A stretch of DNA of 64,000 nucleotides, taken from contig CAVPLC010000076.1 of NCBI GenBank assembly GCA_963705835.1, forward strand, positions 95,712 to 159,711. Direction: 5' to 3'. This document shows, piece after piece, positions 24,555 through 33,233 of the stretch. The notes under the pieces are model-generated. The model was not told the DNA's origin, ran no database searches, and worked only from the letters and a program-made list of their open reading frames with translations. This stretch comes from Palsa-504 sp963705835 (lineage in GTDB: Bacteria; Actinomycetota; Actinomycetes; Streptosporangiales; Streptosporangiaceae). Each line of letters starts with the position of its first letter. Within the stretch, counting starts at the first letter, position 1. Made by a program: the position numbers and the translations under genes.

Positions 24555-25344
24555 ATGTACCCTCAAATTACCGTGGATAGGGCCCTTCTGCTGTCTGCTA
24601 TTGGCATTCTCGATCGGGAGAATGCCCAAATCTGTGGAGTATCGGTGGGCGCCATTCGGCATTGGCGCAGCGGTCGCCGTCGTGCCTCGGGCGGGCCTGC
24701 CGCCGCGCGCAGGCCTGCCGCCGCGCGCCGGACCAGTTGCCCGCGGTGTCACGGGAGGTCCCTGGACGAGTCAGCGTACGCGTACCTGCTGGGCCTGTAT
24801 CTCGGCGACGGGTATATTTCCCGCGGGCGGCGCGACGTGTACGCGCTGTGGATCGCTTGCTGCGATGACTGGCCAGGGCTCGTGGCGGCAGCCAAGGAAA
24901 CGATGTCTGCGGTCATGCCCACCTCGAGCGTCTTCTGTGTCCGGCAAACCGGATGCACGATGGTGAAAAGCACCTCCAAGCACTGGCCGTGCCTTTTCCC
25001 GCAGCATGGACCGGGCCGGAAGCACCTGCGCATTATCGGCCTCGAACCGTGGCAGCGCGCCATCGTGCACGGCGAATCCCGGTCAGTTTGCCCGGGGGTT
25101 GTTTCATTCGGACGGTTATCGGGGGATTAATCGGGTGCGGGCAGAGCTGGCCGGGGGCGAGCGCTGGTATGAGTATCCGCGGTACCTGTTTACCAATCGA
25201 CTCCGACGGACATTCTGCGGCTGTGCGGCGAGACCCTGGATCAGCTCGGGGTGGCCTGGCGCTTCTCCAAGTGGAACACCATATCCGTGGCGCGCCGGGC
25301 GAGCGGTGGCGCGGCTGGATGAGTTCGTCGGGCCTAAGTACTGA
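24555..25344 (+). pseudogene. Homing-endonuclease-like (LAGLIDADG-type) gene, frameshifted
   Basis: The reading begins at ATG 24555 (MYPQITVDRALLLSAIG, then a helix-turn-helix-like GVSVGAIRHWRSGR), passes a short Cys pair (CPRCHG) and reaches YAYLLGLYLGDGYIS, a LAGLIDADG-like helix. It continues with KHWPCLFPQHGPGRKH and GLEPWQRAIV. The homology then moves to a second frame near 25080 (ARGLFHSDGYRGINRV, EYPRYLFTN), to a third near 25200 (TDILRLCGETLDQLGVAWRF) and back near 25310 (VARLDEFVGPKY). At least three shifts make it a probable pseudogene. I recall this protein type as widespread in actinobacteria and often near tRNA genes, which fits its place 140 bases after the tRNA. It overlaps the convergent PP2C gene by about 10 bases. 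Confidence 0.65.
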
Positions 25345-26182
25345 CGGCTTCGGGTGCGTCCGGTGCTTCCGGTACGGGGTAGGGGATCAGGACCGCGGTG
25401 ATGTTGTCGGCACCGCCGGCGTCGACCGCGAACTGGACCATGTCGACGGCGGCGCCGAGCGGGTCGTTCAGCGCCTTGGGCAGCGCGAGGACGGCCAGGT
25501 CGGCGGGCTCGGGAAGGTAGTTCCACAAGCCGTCGGAGCACACGAGCAGCACACCGGTGCCGGGCGGCGAGTACTGCTCCACGTGCGGCGCGCGGGCCGG
25601 GTCACCGCCCAGGTCGGCGGCTTCGGCGCCGAGCCAGCGGGTCAGCACGTGCGCGTGCGGCGAGGCCATGGCCACTTCCTCGGTGGCCAGGCCGGCCTCG
25701 ACCATTCCGCCGGCTACCGAGTCGTCGCGCGTGAGCTGGGCGGACTCGGAGGCGGGCTGGCCCAGCCAGTAGGCGCGGCTGTCGCCCAGCCAGCACAGGG
25801 TCACCCCGCCGGGGGCGGCCACCGCGGACAGGAAGGTCGTCGCCGACCTGGCGTTCGCGGGCTCCTGCAGCCCGGCCACTGACTCGCGTCCGGCCATGAC
25901 CGCGGCCCGTGAGGCCTCGGCCAGGTCCCCGCCGGCCTGGACGGCCGCCATCAGGACCGGGAGCGCCGCGTCGGCGGCGACCTGGGAGGCCTCGTCGGGA
26001 CGGGGAGAGGAGGAGACGCCGTCGCAGACCACGGCCACCACGACCCGGCCGTCCGGCGTCTGCAGCGACGCCAGGGCCATCGCGTCCTCGTTGCGGGGAT
26101 GCCTCAGGCCCCGGTCGCTGACTCCGGCGGCGGTACCAAGATCAACCTCGGTATGGTCGCGCGAGGGCGGCACGTCGATCAT
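25334..26182 (-). CDS. PP2C-family Ser/Thr protein phosphatase (no zinc ribbon)
   Basis: This is a 282-residue metal-dependent phosphatase, probably cytosolic. The motifs are SDRGLRHPRNEDAMAL near residues 22-37, VVCDGVSSSPRPDEAS (metal Asp-Gly) near 52-67, WLGDSRAYWLG, LVCSDGLWNYLPEP and ADNITAVLI. It is paralogous to the phosphatase at 28536-29627, with near-identical motifs, but lacks that protein's N-terminal zinc ribbons. A -10-like TAACGT ends seven bases before the ATG, so it may be leaderless and transcribed apart from the upstream genes. It is the last gene of the PknG-type locus and could reverse kinase action on the FHA proteins (inference). Confidence 0.88.
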   Translation of the reverse strand: MIDVPPSRDHTEVDLGTAAGVSDRGLRHPRNEDAMALASLQTPDGRVVVAVVCDGVSSSPRPDEASQVAADAALPVLMAAVQAGGDLAEASRAAVMAGRESVAGLQEPANARSATTFLSAVAAPGGVTLCWLGDSRAYWLGQPASESAQLTRDDSVAGGMVEAGLATEEVAMASPHAHVLTRWLGAEAADLGGDPARAPHVEQYSPPGTGVLLVCSDGLWNYLPEPADLAVLALPKALNDPLGAAVDMVQFAVDAGGADNITAVLIPYPVPEAPDAPEAVST

Positions 26183-26189
26183 GTCGCAT

Positions 26190-26226
26190 ACGTTAGTGCC
26201 TTACGTCACCCTGGTCATACGTCACC
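26190..26226 (-). promoter_or_regulatory. Promoter region of the terminal PP2C gene with a direct repeat
   Basis: On the minus strand TAACGT (26190-26195) lies seven bases before ATG 26182. Upstream the 9-base unit GGTGACGTA occurs twice (26202-26210 and 26218-26226) with a 16-base period, a spacing that could suit a dimeric activator. Confidence 0.45.
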
Positions 26227-26246
26227 TCTGTATACCCCCGTCACGG

Positions 26247-27228
26247 CTAGCCGCGGTGCACGGTGATCGCGGTCCAGGCGCCAAGGTTGATTCGGTCCCC
26301 GTCATGCAGGGGTACCTGGTTCCCGGTCGGTATCTCGTTGCCGTTGACGAGCGTGCCGTTGGCCGAGCCGGGATCCAGCACCGCCCAGCTGCCGTCCGGC
26401 ATGGCGATCAGCACCGCGTGCAGCCGGCTGATGCCGGGGTCGGCGGGCGGGCCGGTCAGGTCGATCTCAGGATCCAGGCCCCGGGACACGCTCCGCCGCC
26501 CGATCCGCATCTGGTTGCCGGTGAGCCGGAACCGCCGTTCGGCGCAGTAGGCGGGGAACGGCACCTCGGCCCAGTCCGGGCCGCTCGCGACCCGGACCCG
26601 TTCGTAGTAGTCGCGGTCGGAGGAGACCACCACGGTCCAGGCGACCGGGGCGTACGCGGACCCGGGCACGGCCCGGGTGGGCGGGACCGATGGGGCGGGG
26701 CTGACCGGCGGGGCGGTCGGGACCGACGGTACGGACGGAGCCGAAGGCACGGACCGGGCGGACGGTGCGGAAGGGGCGGACGGGACGGACGGCGGCGGCT
26801 GGGAGGAGGACGAGGGCCAGGGTGACGGCGGAGGGAGCTGAGGCGAGGACGGAGGCGGCTGAGGCGGGGGCGGCGGCGGCGAGGGCCGCGCAGGTGGCTG
26901 AGGCGGGGCGCGGAGGCGGGGACGGCGCGGACCCGGACCAGGATGGCTGGGGGGCGTTGAAGTTGTAGCCGCAGGCCTCACAGAACTGGCCGGACCGCGC
27001 GGTGCCGCACCTCGGGCAGGGTTCGCCGACGATGGCGGGAGGAGGGATCGGGCCGGTGGTCGCCTGGTTCCCCGGCATCGGTCCGGTGCCCGCGGCGGGC
27101 GAGCCGTAGGGGTGGGATCCGGTGGTCCCGGGACTGCGCGCCGGTCCGGGCGTGCCGGTGATGCGCATGCCGCAGATGTCGCAGAAATCCTCGCTGGCCG
27201 AGTCGTGCCCGTTGGGACATACCGCCAT
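26247..27228 (-). CDS. Zinc-ribbon / FHA-domain protein B, apparent +1 frameshift
   Basis: From ATG 27228 (GAGGAGG upstream) the protein begins MAVCPNGHDSASEDFCDICG, a first zinc ribbon, followed by a second (CPRCGTARSGQFCEACG near residues 67-83). A Pro/Ser-rich linker of about 100 residues follows, in which the frame shifts within the C runs at about 26905-26935. The second frame ends in a C-terminal FHA domain of about 115 residues with MRIGRRSVSRGLDPEIDL, GISRLHAVL and the phosphothreonine-pocket motif PGSANGTLVNG. Removing one base gives 326 residues. FHA domains bind phosphothreonine, so it is a likely target or adaptor of the kinase encoded upstream. It is a paralogue of the FHA protein at 34777-36373. 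Confidence 0.75.
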
Positions 27229-27247
27229 CGCTGCCTCCTCGGGTCTG

Positions 27248-28567
27248 CTACTTCTTGGCCCGGACCGTCTTGGTCGACCTGGTGTCGAGAGCCATTTCGT
27301 CGGCGTCCTCGACCTGCTTGCGCAGCCGGACCGTGCCGGATTCGACGTCGACGACGTCCACCACCTTGGCCAGCAGCTTGGCCGTGTCCTCGTTGCCTGA
27401 CTGGTGGGCGAGCGCCACGGCCCGGCCCAGCTTGGCCGTGGCGGTCTCCTCATCACCCTGCTTGCGCGCTTCCAGGCCGTCCTGGATCGCGGCGGCGAGT
27501 TCGGCCTGGCCGGTGTAGTGCGCGACCCGCTGGTTGATCTTGGTGGACAGCGCCTCGTCATCGGTCCAGATCGCCCGGACCAGGCCCTGGCCGAGCACGT
27601 CCTCCCCGGACGGGGACGCGGCGACCAGGCTCACCCGCGCGGCGAGCATCTCCTGTCCGACCCCGGCCGGGGTGACCTCCACGCCGACGTGGTAGTCGCG
27701 GCTCTCGCCGGGTCCCCACGCCCCGGTCGGGTAGTCGCCGGCCTGCGGGCGGGACGGGGTACGCCTGCCGGTCAGGTCATCGACCGTGGGCGCCACCTGC
27801 TTGACGAACTTGACCGTGGCGGTCTGCGGGGTCCACACCCGCAGCGAAACGTCGGCGACCTGCTTGCCCATCGCGCTCTCCATCATGGCGGCGAAGTCGG
27901 CGGCCAGCCCGGACGGGTCGGGCACGATGTCCACGGTGCCGAGCAGCGCGGTCGAGATCGTCCGCAGCTCCTTGACCTCCCAGTCGGTGCCGACACCGCG
28001 GCAGTCGCAGCTGAAGACGCCCTCGCACTGGCCGACCGCCGCGGCGAGCTGCTCGGGGGTCTCGTGCTGATTCTTGCCGTCGGTGAGCAGGATGGCGTGC
28101 CGGAGCTTGGCCGGGTAGGCCTCGAAGATCTGCCTGGCGAGCTGCAGCCACTGGCCGATCGCCGTGCCGCCGCCGGCCCGCAGGCCCGCCACCGCCTGCT
28201 TGGCCGCGGCCCGGGATCCGGCATCCGCCATGACCATGCTGCCGTCGGCGGGGAACACCGGCCAGGCCAGGTTGGTGCCGGCCACGACCGCGAACCAGAC
28301 GCCGTCCCGCACCACGTCCACGGCGGCGGCCGTGGCCGCCCGGGCCTCGACGATCTTGGTGTGCGGGTACTCCATGGATCCCGAGCAGTCGATGATGATG
28401 ATCTCCGCGCTGCCCGGCTCGCCGCCTGACGGCCCGGGGCCAGCCGGCCCGGGGAGACCGGTGGCGTCCGCGCCGGAGGTCACGGTGACGATGGCGCTGA
28501 CCTCGCGCCCTCCCTCGGGCAGGTACTGGTTCTGGTCAACGTCTATGGTGAAGCCGGACTCGGTCAT
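27248..28567 (-). CDS. VWA-domain protein
   Basis: The 439-residue protein has an N-terminal beta-rich start (FTIDVDQNQYLPEGG), a von Willebrand A domain with the MIDAS motif IIIIDCSGSMEYP near residues 55-67 and later ILLTDGKNQHETPEQL, and a C-terminal helical part (LARAIQ-like helices and KVVDVVDVESGTVRLRKQV). It has no signal peptide, so it is probably cytosolic, as VWA proteins of FHA/PP2C/kinase clusters usually are. The ATG at 28567 lies 32 bases inside the end of the zinc-ribbon phosphatase gene. The role is unknown; metal-dependent binding of a partner in the locus is inferred. Confidence 0.88.
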   Translation of the reverse strand: MTESGFTIDVDQNQYLPEGGREVSAIVTVTSGADATGLPGPAGPGPSGGEPGSAEIIIIDCSGSMEYPHTKIVEARAATAAAVDVVRDGVWFAVVAGTNLAWPVFPADGSMVMADAGSRAAAKQAVAGLRAGGGTAIGQWLQLARQIFEAYPAKLRHAILLTDGKNQHETPEQLAAAVGQCEGVFSCDCRGVGTDWEVKELRTISTALLGTVDIVPDPSGLAADFAAMMESAMGKQVADVSLRVWTPQTATVKFVKQVAPTVDDLTGRRTPSRPQAGDYPTGAWGPGESRDYHVGVEVTPAGVGQEMLAARVSLVAASPSGEDVLGQGLVRAIWTDDEALSTKINQRVAHYTGQAELAAAIQDGLEARKQGDEETATAKLGRAVALAHQSGNEDTAKLLAKVVDVVDVESGTVRLRKQVEDADEMALDTRSTKTVRAKK

Positions 28568-29627
28568 GCGGATTTCTCCTCGGTAACGTCGCTGGCCGCC
28601 AGACGGGAACGGTGGGCGGATGAGGCGGTTCGGAGTCAGACTGGGTCAGAGGGAAGGGCGCCAGCACCACGGTGATGTTGTCGATGCCGCCGGCGTCGAG
28701 GGCGAACTTCACCAGCGCGGCCGCGGTGCCGAGCGGATCGGTGCGCGCGGCCGGCAGCGCGAGCTCGGCCAGGCCTGCCGCCTCGGGCCGGTAGTTCCAC
28801 AGCCCGTCCGAACACACCAGCACCACACCGGGTCCCGGCGGTTCGAAGCGCACCACGTGCGGCTGCGGATCGGCCAGGTCGGCGCCGAGCCAGCGGGTGA
28901 TCACGTGGGCCTGCGGTGAGGCCATGGCCTCGGCTTCGGCCAGCGTGCCCTCCGCGATCATCTCCTCGGCCAGCGAGTCGTCCGTGGACAGGCGAGTCGC
29001 GCCGGAGCCCTCGGCGAGCCAGTAGGCGCGGCTGTCCCCCAGCCAGCACACGGTGACCGTGGCGCTGTCGATCACCGCCGAGACGAACGTGGTCGATGGC
29101 GCCTCCCCCCGCGAGCCCAGCTTGGCCAGGGCATGATGGGCGAGGCGGACCGCGGCCGGCAAGGCGTGCGCCGGATCGTCGCCGCGCCGTGCCGAAGTGA
29201 GCAGCGTCCGCACCGCGGCCTGGGCGGCGGCCAGCGAGGCCTCGTCCGGGCGGGGCGAGGTGGACACCCCGTCGCAGACCACGGCGATGGCGACCGGGCC
29301 GCCGGGAGCGTCGGCGGTGGCCAGTGCCATCGCGTCCTCGTTGCGCGGATGCCGCAGGCCGCGGTCGGTCACCCCGGCCAGCAGCCCGAGATCGAGTTCG
29401 GAATGGTCGCGGCCGGTGGGCACCTTGCGGCCGCACGACTCGCAGTAGCCTTCGGCGCTGACCGCGGCGGGCGGGGCCGCCGGGTCGACCGAGCACACCG
29501 GGCACTCCGCCGTGTACCCGGGCGGCGCGGTGCTGACGGCGGGCGGGGCGAGCTCGATTCCGCATGACTCGCAGAAGCTGTCCGCGGCCTCGACCGGCGC
29601 GCCGCACGACGGGCAGGAGGCCGTCAC
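28536..29627 (-). CDS. Zinc-ribbon PP2C-family Ser/Thr phosphatase
   Basis: The 363-residue protein starts with two Cys-rich ribbons (CPSCGAPVEAADSFCESCG at residues 5-23, then CPVC paired with YCESCGRK) and continues into a PP2C domain: TDRGLRHPRNEDAMAL, VVCDGVSTSPRPDEAS, WLGDSRAYWLAEG, LVCSDGLWNYRPE and IDNITVVLAPF. GTG 29627 overlaps the stop of the TPR gene by four bases (GTGA), so it is translated with the kinase parts. Shared zinc ribbons link this phosphatase, the kinase and both FHA proteins, which hints at a common docking mode. It is a likely antagonist of the kinase (inference). Confidence 0.88.
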   Translation of the reverse strand: MTASCPSCGAPVEAADSFCESCGIELAPPAVSTAPPGYTAECPVCSVDPAAPPAAVSAEGYCESCGRKVPTGRDHSELDLGLLAGVTDRGLRHPRNEDAMALATADAPGGPVAIAVVCDGVSTSPRPDEASLAAAQAAVRTLLTSARRGDDPAHALPAAVRLAHHALAKLGSRGEAPSTTFVSAVIDSATVTVCWLGDSRAYWLAEGSGATRLSTDDSLAEEMIAEGTLAEAEAMASPQAHVITRWLGADLADPQPHVVRFEPPGPGVVLVCSDGLWNYRPEAAGLAELALPAARTDPLGTAAALVKFALDAGGIDNITVVLAPFPLTQSDSEPPHPPTVPVWRPATLPRRNPHDRVRLHHRR

Positions 29628-30559
29628 GTGAGCGTCCTGGGCCGGATGGTGTTGGCCATGTCGACGAGTTCGACCCGGCGGGCCTCGTCGGGGGTCAGCC
29701 GGGCCAGCGCCCGGTAACTGCGTTCGAGGCCGAAGCGGACGGCACGGGCGTTCGGCTCGCAGCCGAGGATCGGGGTGCCGTCCGCGGACGGCCCCGAGGT
29801 GCACCAGTCGAGCGCGGCCCGCAGGATCTCGATGGTGAGCTGCTGCCTGCGCATGTCGTCCACGACCAGCTTGCCGAGCTGGCCGTCAGCCTGCCTCAGG
29901 TCGTCTCCGGACACCCCGCCCTGGCCATCGCCGGCGACCAGGATCCGCACGGCTGCGATCTGCGCCGCCGCGTAGTGGCTGGACGTGCTGGGCACGGCGG
30001 CGAGCGCCGCGATCGCGCCGGGCCGGTCGCCCGTGGCCAGGCAGGTCCTGGCCACCCCGAACGCCGCGCTGATGTAGGAGCGGTCCACCGTCCAGACCAG
30101 GCGGAAGTAGTGCGCGGCGGCGGCCACGTCGCCCGCGGCCTCGGCGGCGAACGCGAGGGCGAGTTTGGGGGCGAGCTCGCCAGGCAGTTCGTCGTACACG
30201 GCGCTGAACGCGCCCTGGGCGGCCTGCGGCCCGGCGATGGCCAGGCCGCGCAGCCCGTTGTACCAGGCGACGCGCCAGTCCGACGGATCGTCGGCGGCCA
30301 GGTCAGCCAGCACCACCGCGGCGGCGTCGTAGTCGCCCGCGTCGATCCTGGCCCGGGCCAGCGCCAGGCGGGTCTCGGCCGACTGGGTGACTTCGGCCGG
30401 GACGGTCGCGTCACCGGCCACGGCCAGGGTCAGGGCGACGATCCGCTGGGCAGGGTTGAGCCCGGCGAACGTGGCCAGGTACCCGGCGGCGGGGTCGGAC
30501 CGGTCAACCTGCGGCAGCGGCAGCCCGCCGACGATCTCGTCGGCGGGCGGAGGAGTCAT
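29624..30559 (-). CDS. PknG C-terminal TPR domain encoded as a separate gene
   Basis: The 311-residue product matches the C-terminal half of PknG: ADEIVGGLPLPQVD at the start, then SDWRVAWYNGLRGLAIAG, DELPGELAPKLALAFAAEA and ISAAFGVARTCLATGDR, and the end VDMANTIRPRT. These are the helical TPR repeats that in mycobacterial PknG follow the kinase in the same chain and support dimerisation. Here the preceding kinase frame ends in TGA, and ATG 30559 shares its last base (TGATG). The next phosphatase gene overlaps the other end by four bases. A GTG at 30565 is an alternative start. Confidence 0.85.
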   Translation of the reverse strand: MTPPPADEIVGGLPLPQVDRSDPAAGYLATFAGLNPAQRIVALTLAVAGDATVPAEVTQSAETRLALARARIDAGDYDAAAVVLADLAADDPSDWRVAWYNGLRGLAIAGPQAAQGAFSAVYDELPGELAPKLALAFAAEAAGDVAAAAHYFRLVWTVDRSYISAAFGVARTCLATGDRPGAIAALAAVPSTSSHYAAAQIAAVRILVAGDGQGGVSGDDLRQADGQLGKLVVDDMRRQQLTIEILRAALDWCTSGPSADGTPILGCEPNARAVRFGLERSYRALARLTPDEARRVELVDMANTIRPRTLT

Positions 30560-32019
30560 CAGCACGGCCGGGGCGGCGGGGGTAGCGGGGCGGCAGGGGG
30601 TAGCGGGGCAGGGGGTTGCGGGACGGCTGGCGATTGCGGGGCGGATTGGGGCGGGGCGAGGTCCGCCTTGGTGCCGATGGCCTGGACCTCGGGGCTGAAC
30701 AGGCTGGAGAACGCGGGCCTGGGCACGCCGTCGGCCACCGCGAGGACCTCCCGGAGCACGCCCGTGAGCTGCTCGGTCATCTCCCCCGCGGAGCCGAAGC
30801 GGCGATCGGGATCGGTGTGCGTGGCGCGGCGCAGCAGCCGCGCGAACGACTCCTGCTGGCGCAGCAGCGGCACCCCATCGGGCAGGGTGTACTTGAAGCT
30901 GCCCTGGAAGCCCTTGAACTCGAAGGTGAGCACGGCCAGCGCCCGGCCCACCGTGTACAGGTCAGAACTCGGCGAGGGGCCTTCGGTTTCGATCTCGGGA
31001 GCCTGGTAGCCGACGGTGCCGTAGATCGCCTCGTCGCTGTCGATGCGGCGCACGCCGCCCATGTCGATGAGCTTGAGCTGCTCCTCGGTCTGGATGACGT
31101 TGTCCGGCTTGAAGTCGCAGTACACCATGCCGCGGTCATGCAGGTAGCCGAGCGCGGGCAAGACCTCGATGGCGTAGGCCAGCGCGTGGGCGACCGGCAC
31201 GGAGCCGCCCGCCTGCCGCGCGTCGACCAGGATCTGCTTGAGCGACTTGCCGCCCACGTACTCCATCACGATGTAGCCGGCCATCTCCCCGGTGCGCCGG
31301 TCCGCGTGCTGGACGAAGTTGTAGATCCGGACGATGTTGGGGTGCTCGACCTCGGCCAGGAACTGCCGTTCAGCCACGGCGGCCGCCATGGCGTCGGCGT
31401 CTCCGGTGTTGAGCAGGCCCTTCAGCACCACCCACCGGTCGCTGACGTTGTGGTCCTGGGCCAGGTAGATCCAGCCCAGCCCGCCGTGGGCGAGGCAGCC
31501 GAGCACCTCGTACTGGCCAGCCACCAGCTCGCCAGCTTCCAGCTTCGGGCTGAACGAGAACCGGGTGCCGCAGTTCCGGCAGAACCCCTCGGTCAGGCCG
31601 GGATGGCCGTCCCTGCCCCGCCCGACGGGCTGGTCGCAGCCGCTGCAGAAGCGCTTGCCCTCCGGTACCTGCGGGTCGGCGAGGACGGCACTGGCCGGAT
31701 CGCGGTACGGGACCGGCGGGATGTCGACCAGGCCCGCGCCGAGCCTGCCCCGGGCCGACCGGCCGCTGCCGCGGCCCCTCGACCGCGAGGAGCGGGTGCT
31801 TCGCGAGGAGGACCCGGCGGATCCCGTCGAGCCGGACGGACCCGAAGACCCCGAAGACCCCGAGGAGCCAGAGGACGGCCCGGAGGCGCCCGCGGACGGG
31901 CCGGAAGGAGCCGCCGCCGGAGCGGTGCTAGGAGCGGCCAGACCGCAGGTGTCGCAGTAACCGTCCTGGATCATCCCGCTGCAGCCAGGCTGAGTGCACC
32001 TGACCAGGGCCGTGGTCAT
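30559..32019 (-). CDS. PknG-type Ser/Thr protein kinase, rubredoxin and kinase domains only
   Basis: The 486-residue protein has an N-terminal zinc ribbon (CTQPGCSGMIQDGYCDTCG at residues 8-26), a low-complexity Ser/Gly and Arg linker, a rubredoxin-like pair (CSGCDQPVGR, then CRNCGTRFSF) and a kinase domain of the PknG family. The kinase motifs are LVAGQYEVLGCLAHGGLGWI, the ATP-binding Lys in VVLKGL, the catalytic VYCDFKPDNV and LIDMGGVRRI in place of the usual DFG. All catalytic residues are kept. The chain ends in a Pro-rich tail at 30559, where PknG normally continues into its TPR domain. The start at 32019 follows AGGAGG. PknG phosphorylates GarA/OdhI in relatives. Confidence 0.9.
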   Translation of the reverse strand: MTTALVRCTQPGCSGMIQDGYCDTCGLAAPSTAPAAAPSGPSAGASGPSSGSSGSSGSSGPSGSTGSAGSSSRSTRSSRSRGRGSGRSARGRLGAGLVDIPPVPYRDPASAVLADPQVPEGKRFCSGCDQPVGRGRDGHPGLTEGFCRNCGTRFSFSPKLEAGELVAGQYEVLGCLAHGGLGWIYLAQDHNVSDRWVVLKGLLNTGDADAMAAAVAERQFLAEVEHPNIVRIYNFVQHADRRTGEMAGYIVMEYVGGKSLKQILVDARQAGGSVPVAHALAYAIEVLPALGYLHDRGMVYCDFKPDNVIQTEEQLKLIDMGGVRRIDSDEAIYGTVGYQAPEIETEGPSPSSDLYTVGRALAVLTFEFKGFQGSFKYTLPDGVPLLRQQESFARLLRRATHTDPDRRFGSAGEMTEQLTGVLREVLAVADGVPRPAFSSLFSPEVQAIGTKADLAPPQSAPQSPAVPQPPAPLPPAAPLPPPPRPC

Positions 32020-32024
32020 CGCGG

Positions 32025-33233
32025 CTATCCTCCTAGGGCCAGCACGGCCCGCTGGTAGCCGGTCACCGCGTCCGCAGCGGCCGTGAGGTCGCAGGGTGCC
32101 GTCCACAGCAGCCCGTGGGCTCGGTCGTAGCGTTCGGTCAGGGCCGGGTCCTCGGCCGCGCCCAGGCGGGCCGCCTTGGCCCGGTAGGCGCCGAGGAGCC
32201 CGCGCAGCTCATCGCGCGTGGCGAGGACGCCGACCAGGGCGCGTTCGGCGTCGCGGAACCTCGTGGTGGCCTCGGCCAGATCCCGCTCGATCAAGTCCAG
32301 CTCCGAGGACAGCCGGGGCCAGCGCCCGGCGGCCATCAGCATGTCGAGGTCGGCCAGCCGGACGGACAGGTCGGTGAAGCCGGGAGGCTCGGCGGGCAAC
32401 GCCGAGGCGGCGATCTTGGCCGCGGCACGCTGCCAGGCGGCGGCGGCATCGTCGCAGGCGGCCTGGGCCGTGGCGGCGGCCGTCTTCACCTCGGCGATGC
32501 GCTGCTGCGCGTCGTCCCGGAGCCGGACCAGCTCATCGACCCGGGTCACCGCGGCGCCGACGCGCTCCTGCAGCCGGTCCGCGCCCGAGGTATCCACGTT
32601 CTGACCGCCCTGCCACAGCGAGAGCGGATCGGAGTTCAGCGTGCCGCGCAGGCGGGCCAGCTTGCTCTCGGCCGCGGCCAGGTTCCCGGTCAGCGCCTCA
32701 TCCCCGAGCGAGGAGGCCAGCGGCTTCACCCTGGCCAGCTCGGCGGCCACCGCATCGAGCTTGCCCGTCATCTCGTTCCATACCAGCTCCGCCGCGGAGA
32801 TCACCGCGGTGATGTCGCCGAACGAGCGGCGCATCCGGGTCACGGCCGCGACCACGGTGAGGTTCTCGCGGCCGCTGTCGGCCAGATCGCGGCCGGCCAG
32901 CGGGGCAGGTCCGGAAGCCAGCTGGATGGACGGCCCGGTGAGCAGCGTGGTGATCCAGGCCAGCTCCCTGGGCCCAAGGTGCCCGGCGACCGTCTCGGCG
33001 GCCCGGTCGACCACGGCCGAGTAGGCCGAGTAGACCTGCCACAGGGTGGCCAGCGAGGCGGCCGTGACATCCCAGCGCCGCTTCGTCTCCCCGGTGAGGG
33101 AGGCACCCTCCAGCATCCGCTTGCCGAAGCTGCCGTCCAGCTCGAGCAGGTTGGCCTGGATAGCGTCGCGCTCGGCGACCGCCGCCTGCACCACGGCAGG
33201 CGCCCGGTCCTTGGTCAGGGTAGGGGTAGTCAC
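32025..33233 (-). CDS. Helical, coiled-coil-rich protein of the PknG-type locus
   Basis: I do not recognise a named domain. The 402-residue protein is almost entirely alpha-helical and Ala/Leu/Glu/Arg-rich, with long heptad-like stretches (about residues 155-260 and 285-350). There is no signal peptide, membrane helix or Cys. GTG 33233 overlaps the stop of the GlnX-like gene by four bases, and its own stop lies five bases from the kinase start, so it is translated with both. A scaffold between membrane sensor and kinase is a reasonable guess from context. The periplasmic binding protein GlnH expected at such loci is missing here. Confidence 0.75.
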   Translation of the reverse strand: MTTPTLTKDRAPAVVQAAVAERDAIQANLLELDGSFGKRMLEGASLTGETKRRWDVTAASLATLWQVYSAYSAVVDRAAETVAGHLGPRELAWITTLLTGPSIQLASGPAPLAGRDLADSGRENLTVVAAVTRMRRSFGDITAVISAAELVWNEMTGKLDAVAAELARVKPLASSLGDEALTGNLAAAESKLARLRGTLNSDPLSLWQGGQNVDTSGADRLQERVGAAVTRVDELVRLRDDAQQRIAEVKTAAATAQAACDDAAAAWQRAAAKIAASALPAEPPGFTDLSVRLADLDMLMAAGRWPRLSSELDLIERDLAEATTRFRDAERALVGVLATRDELRGLLGAYRAKAARLGAAEDPALTERYDRAHGLLWTAPCDLTAAADAVTGYQRAVLALGG

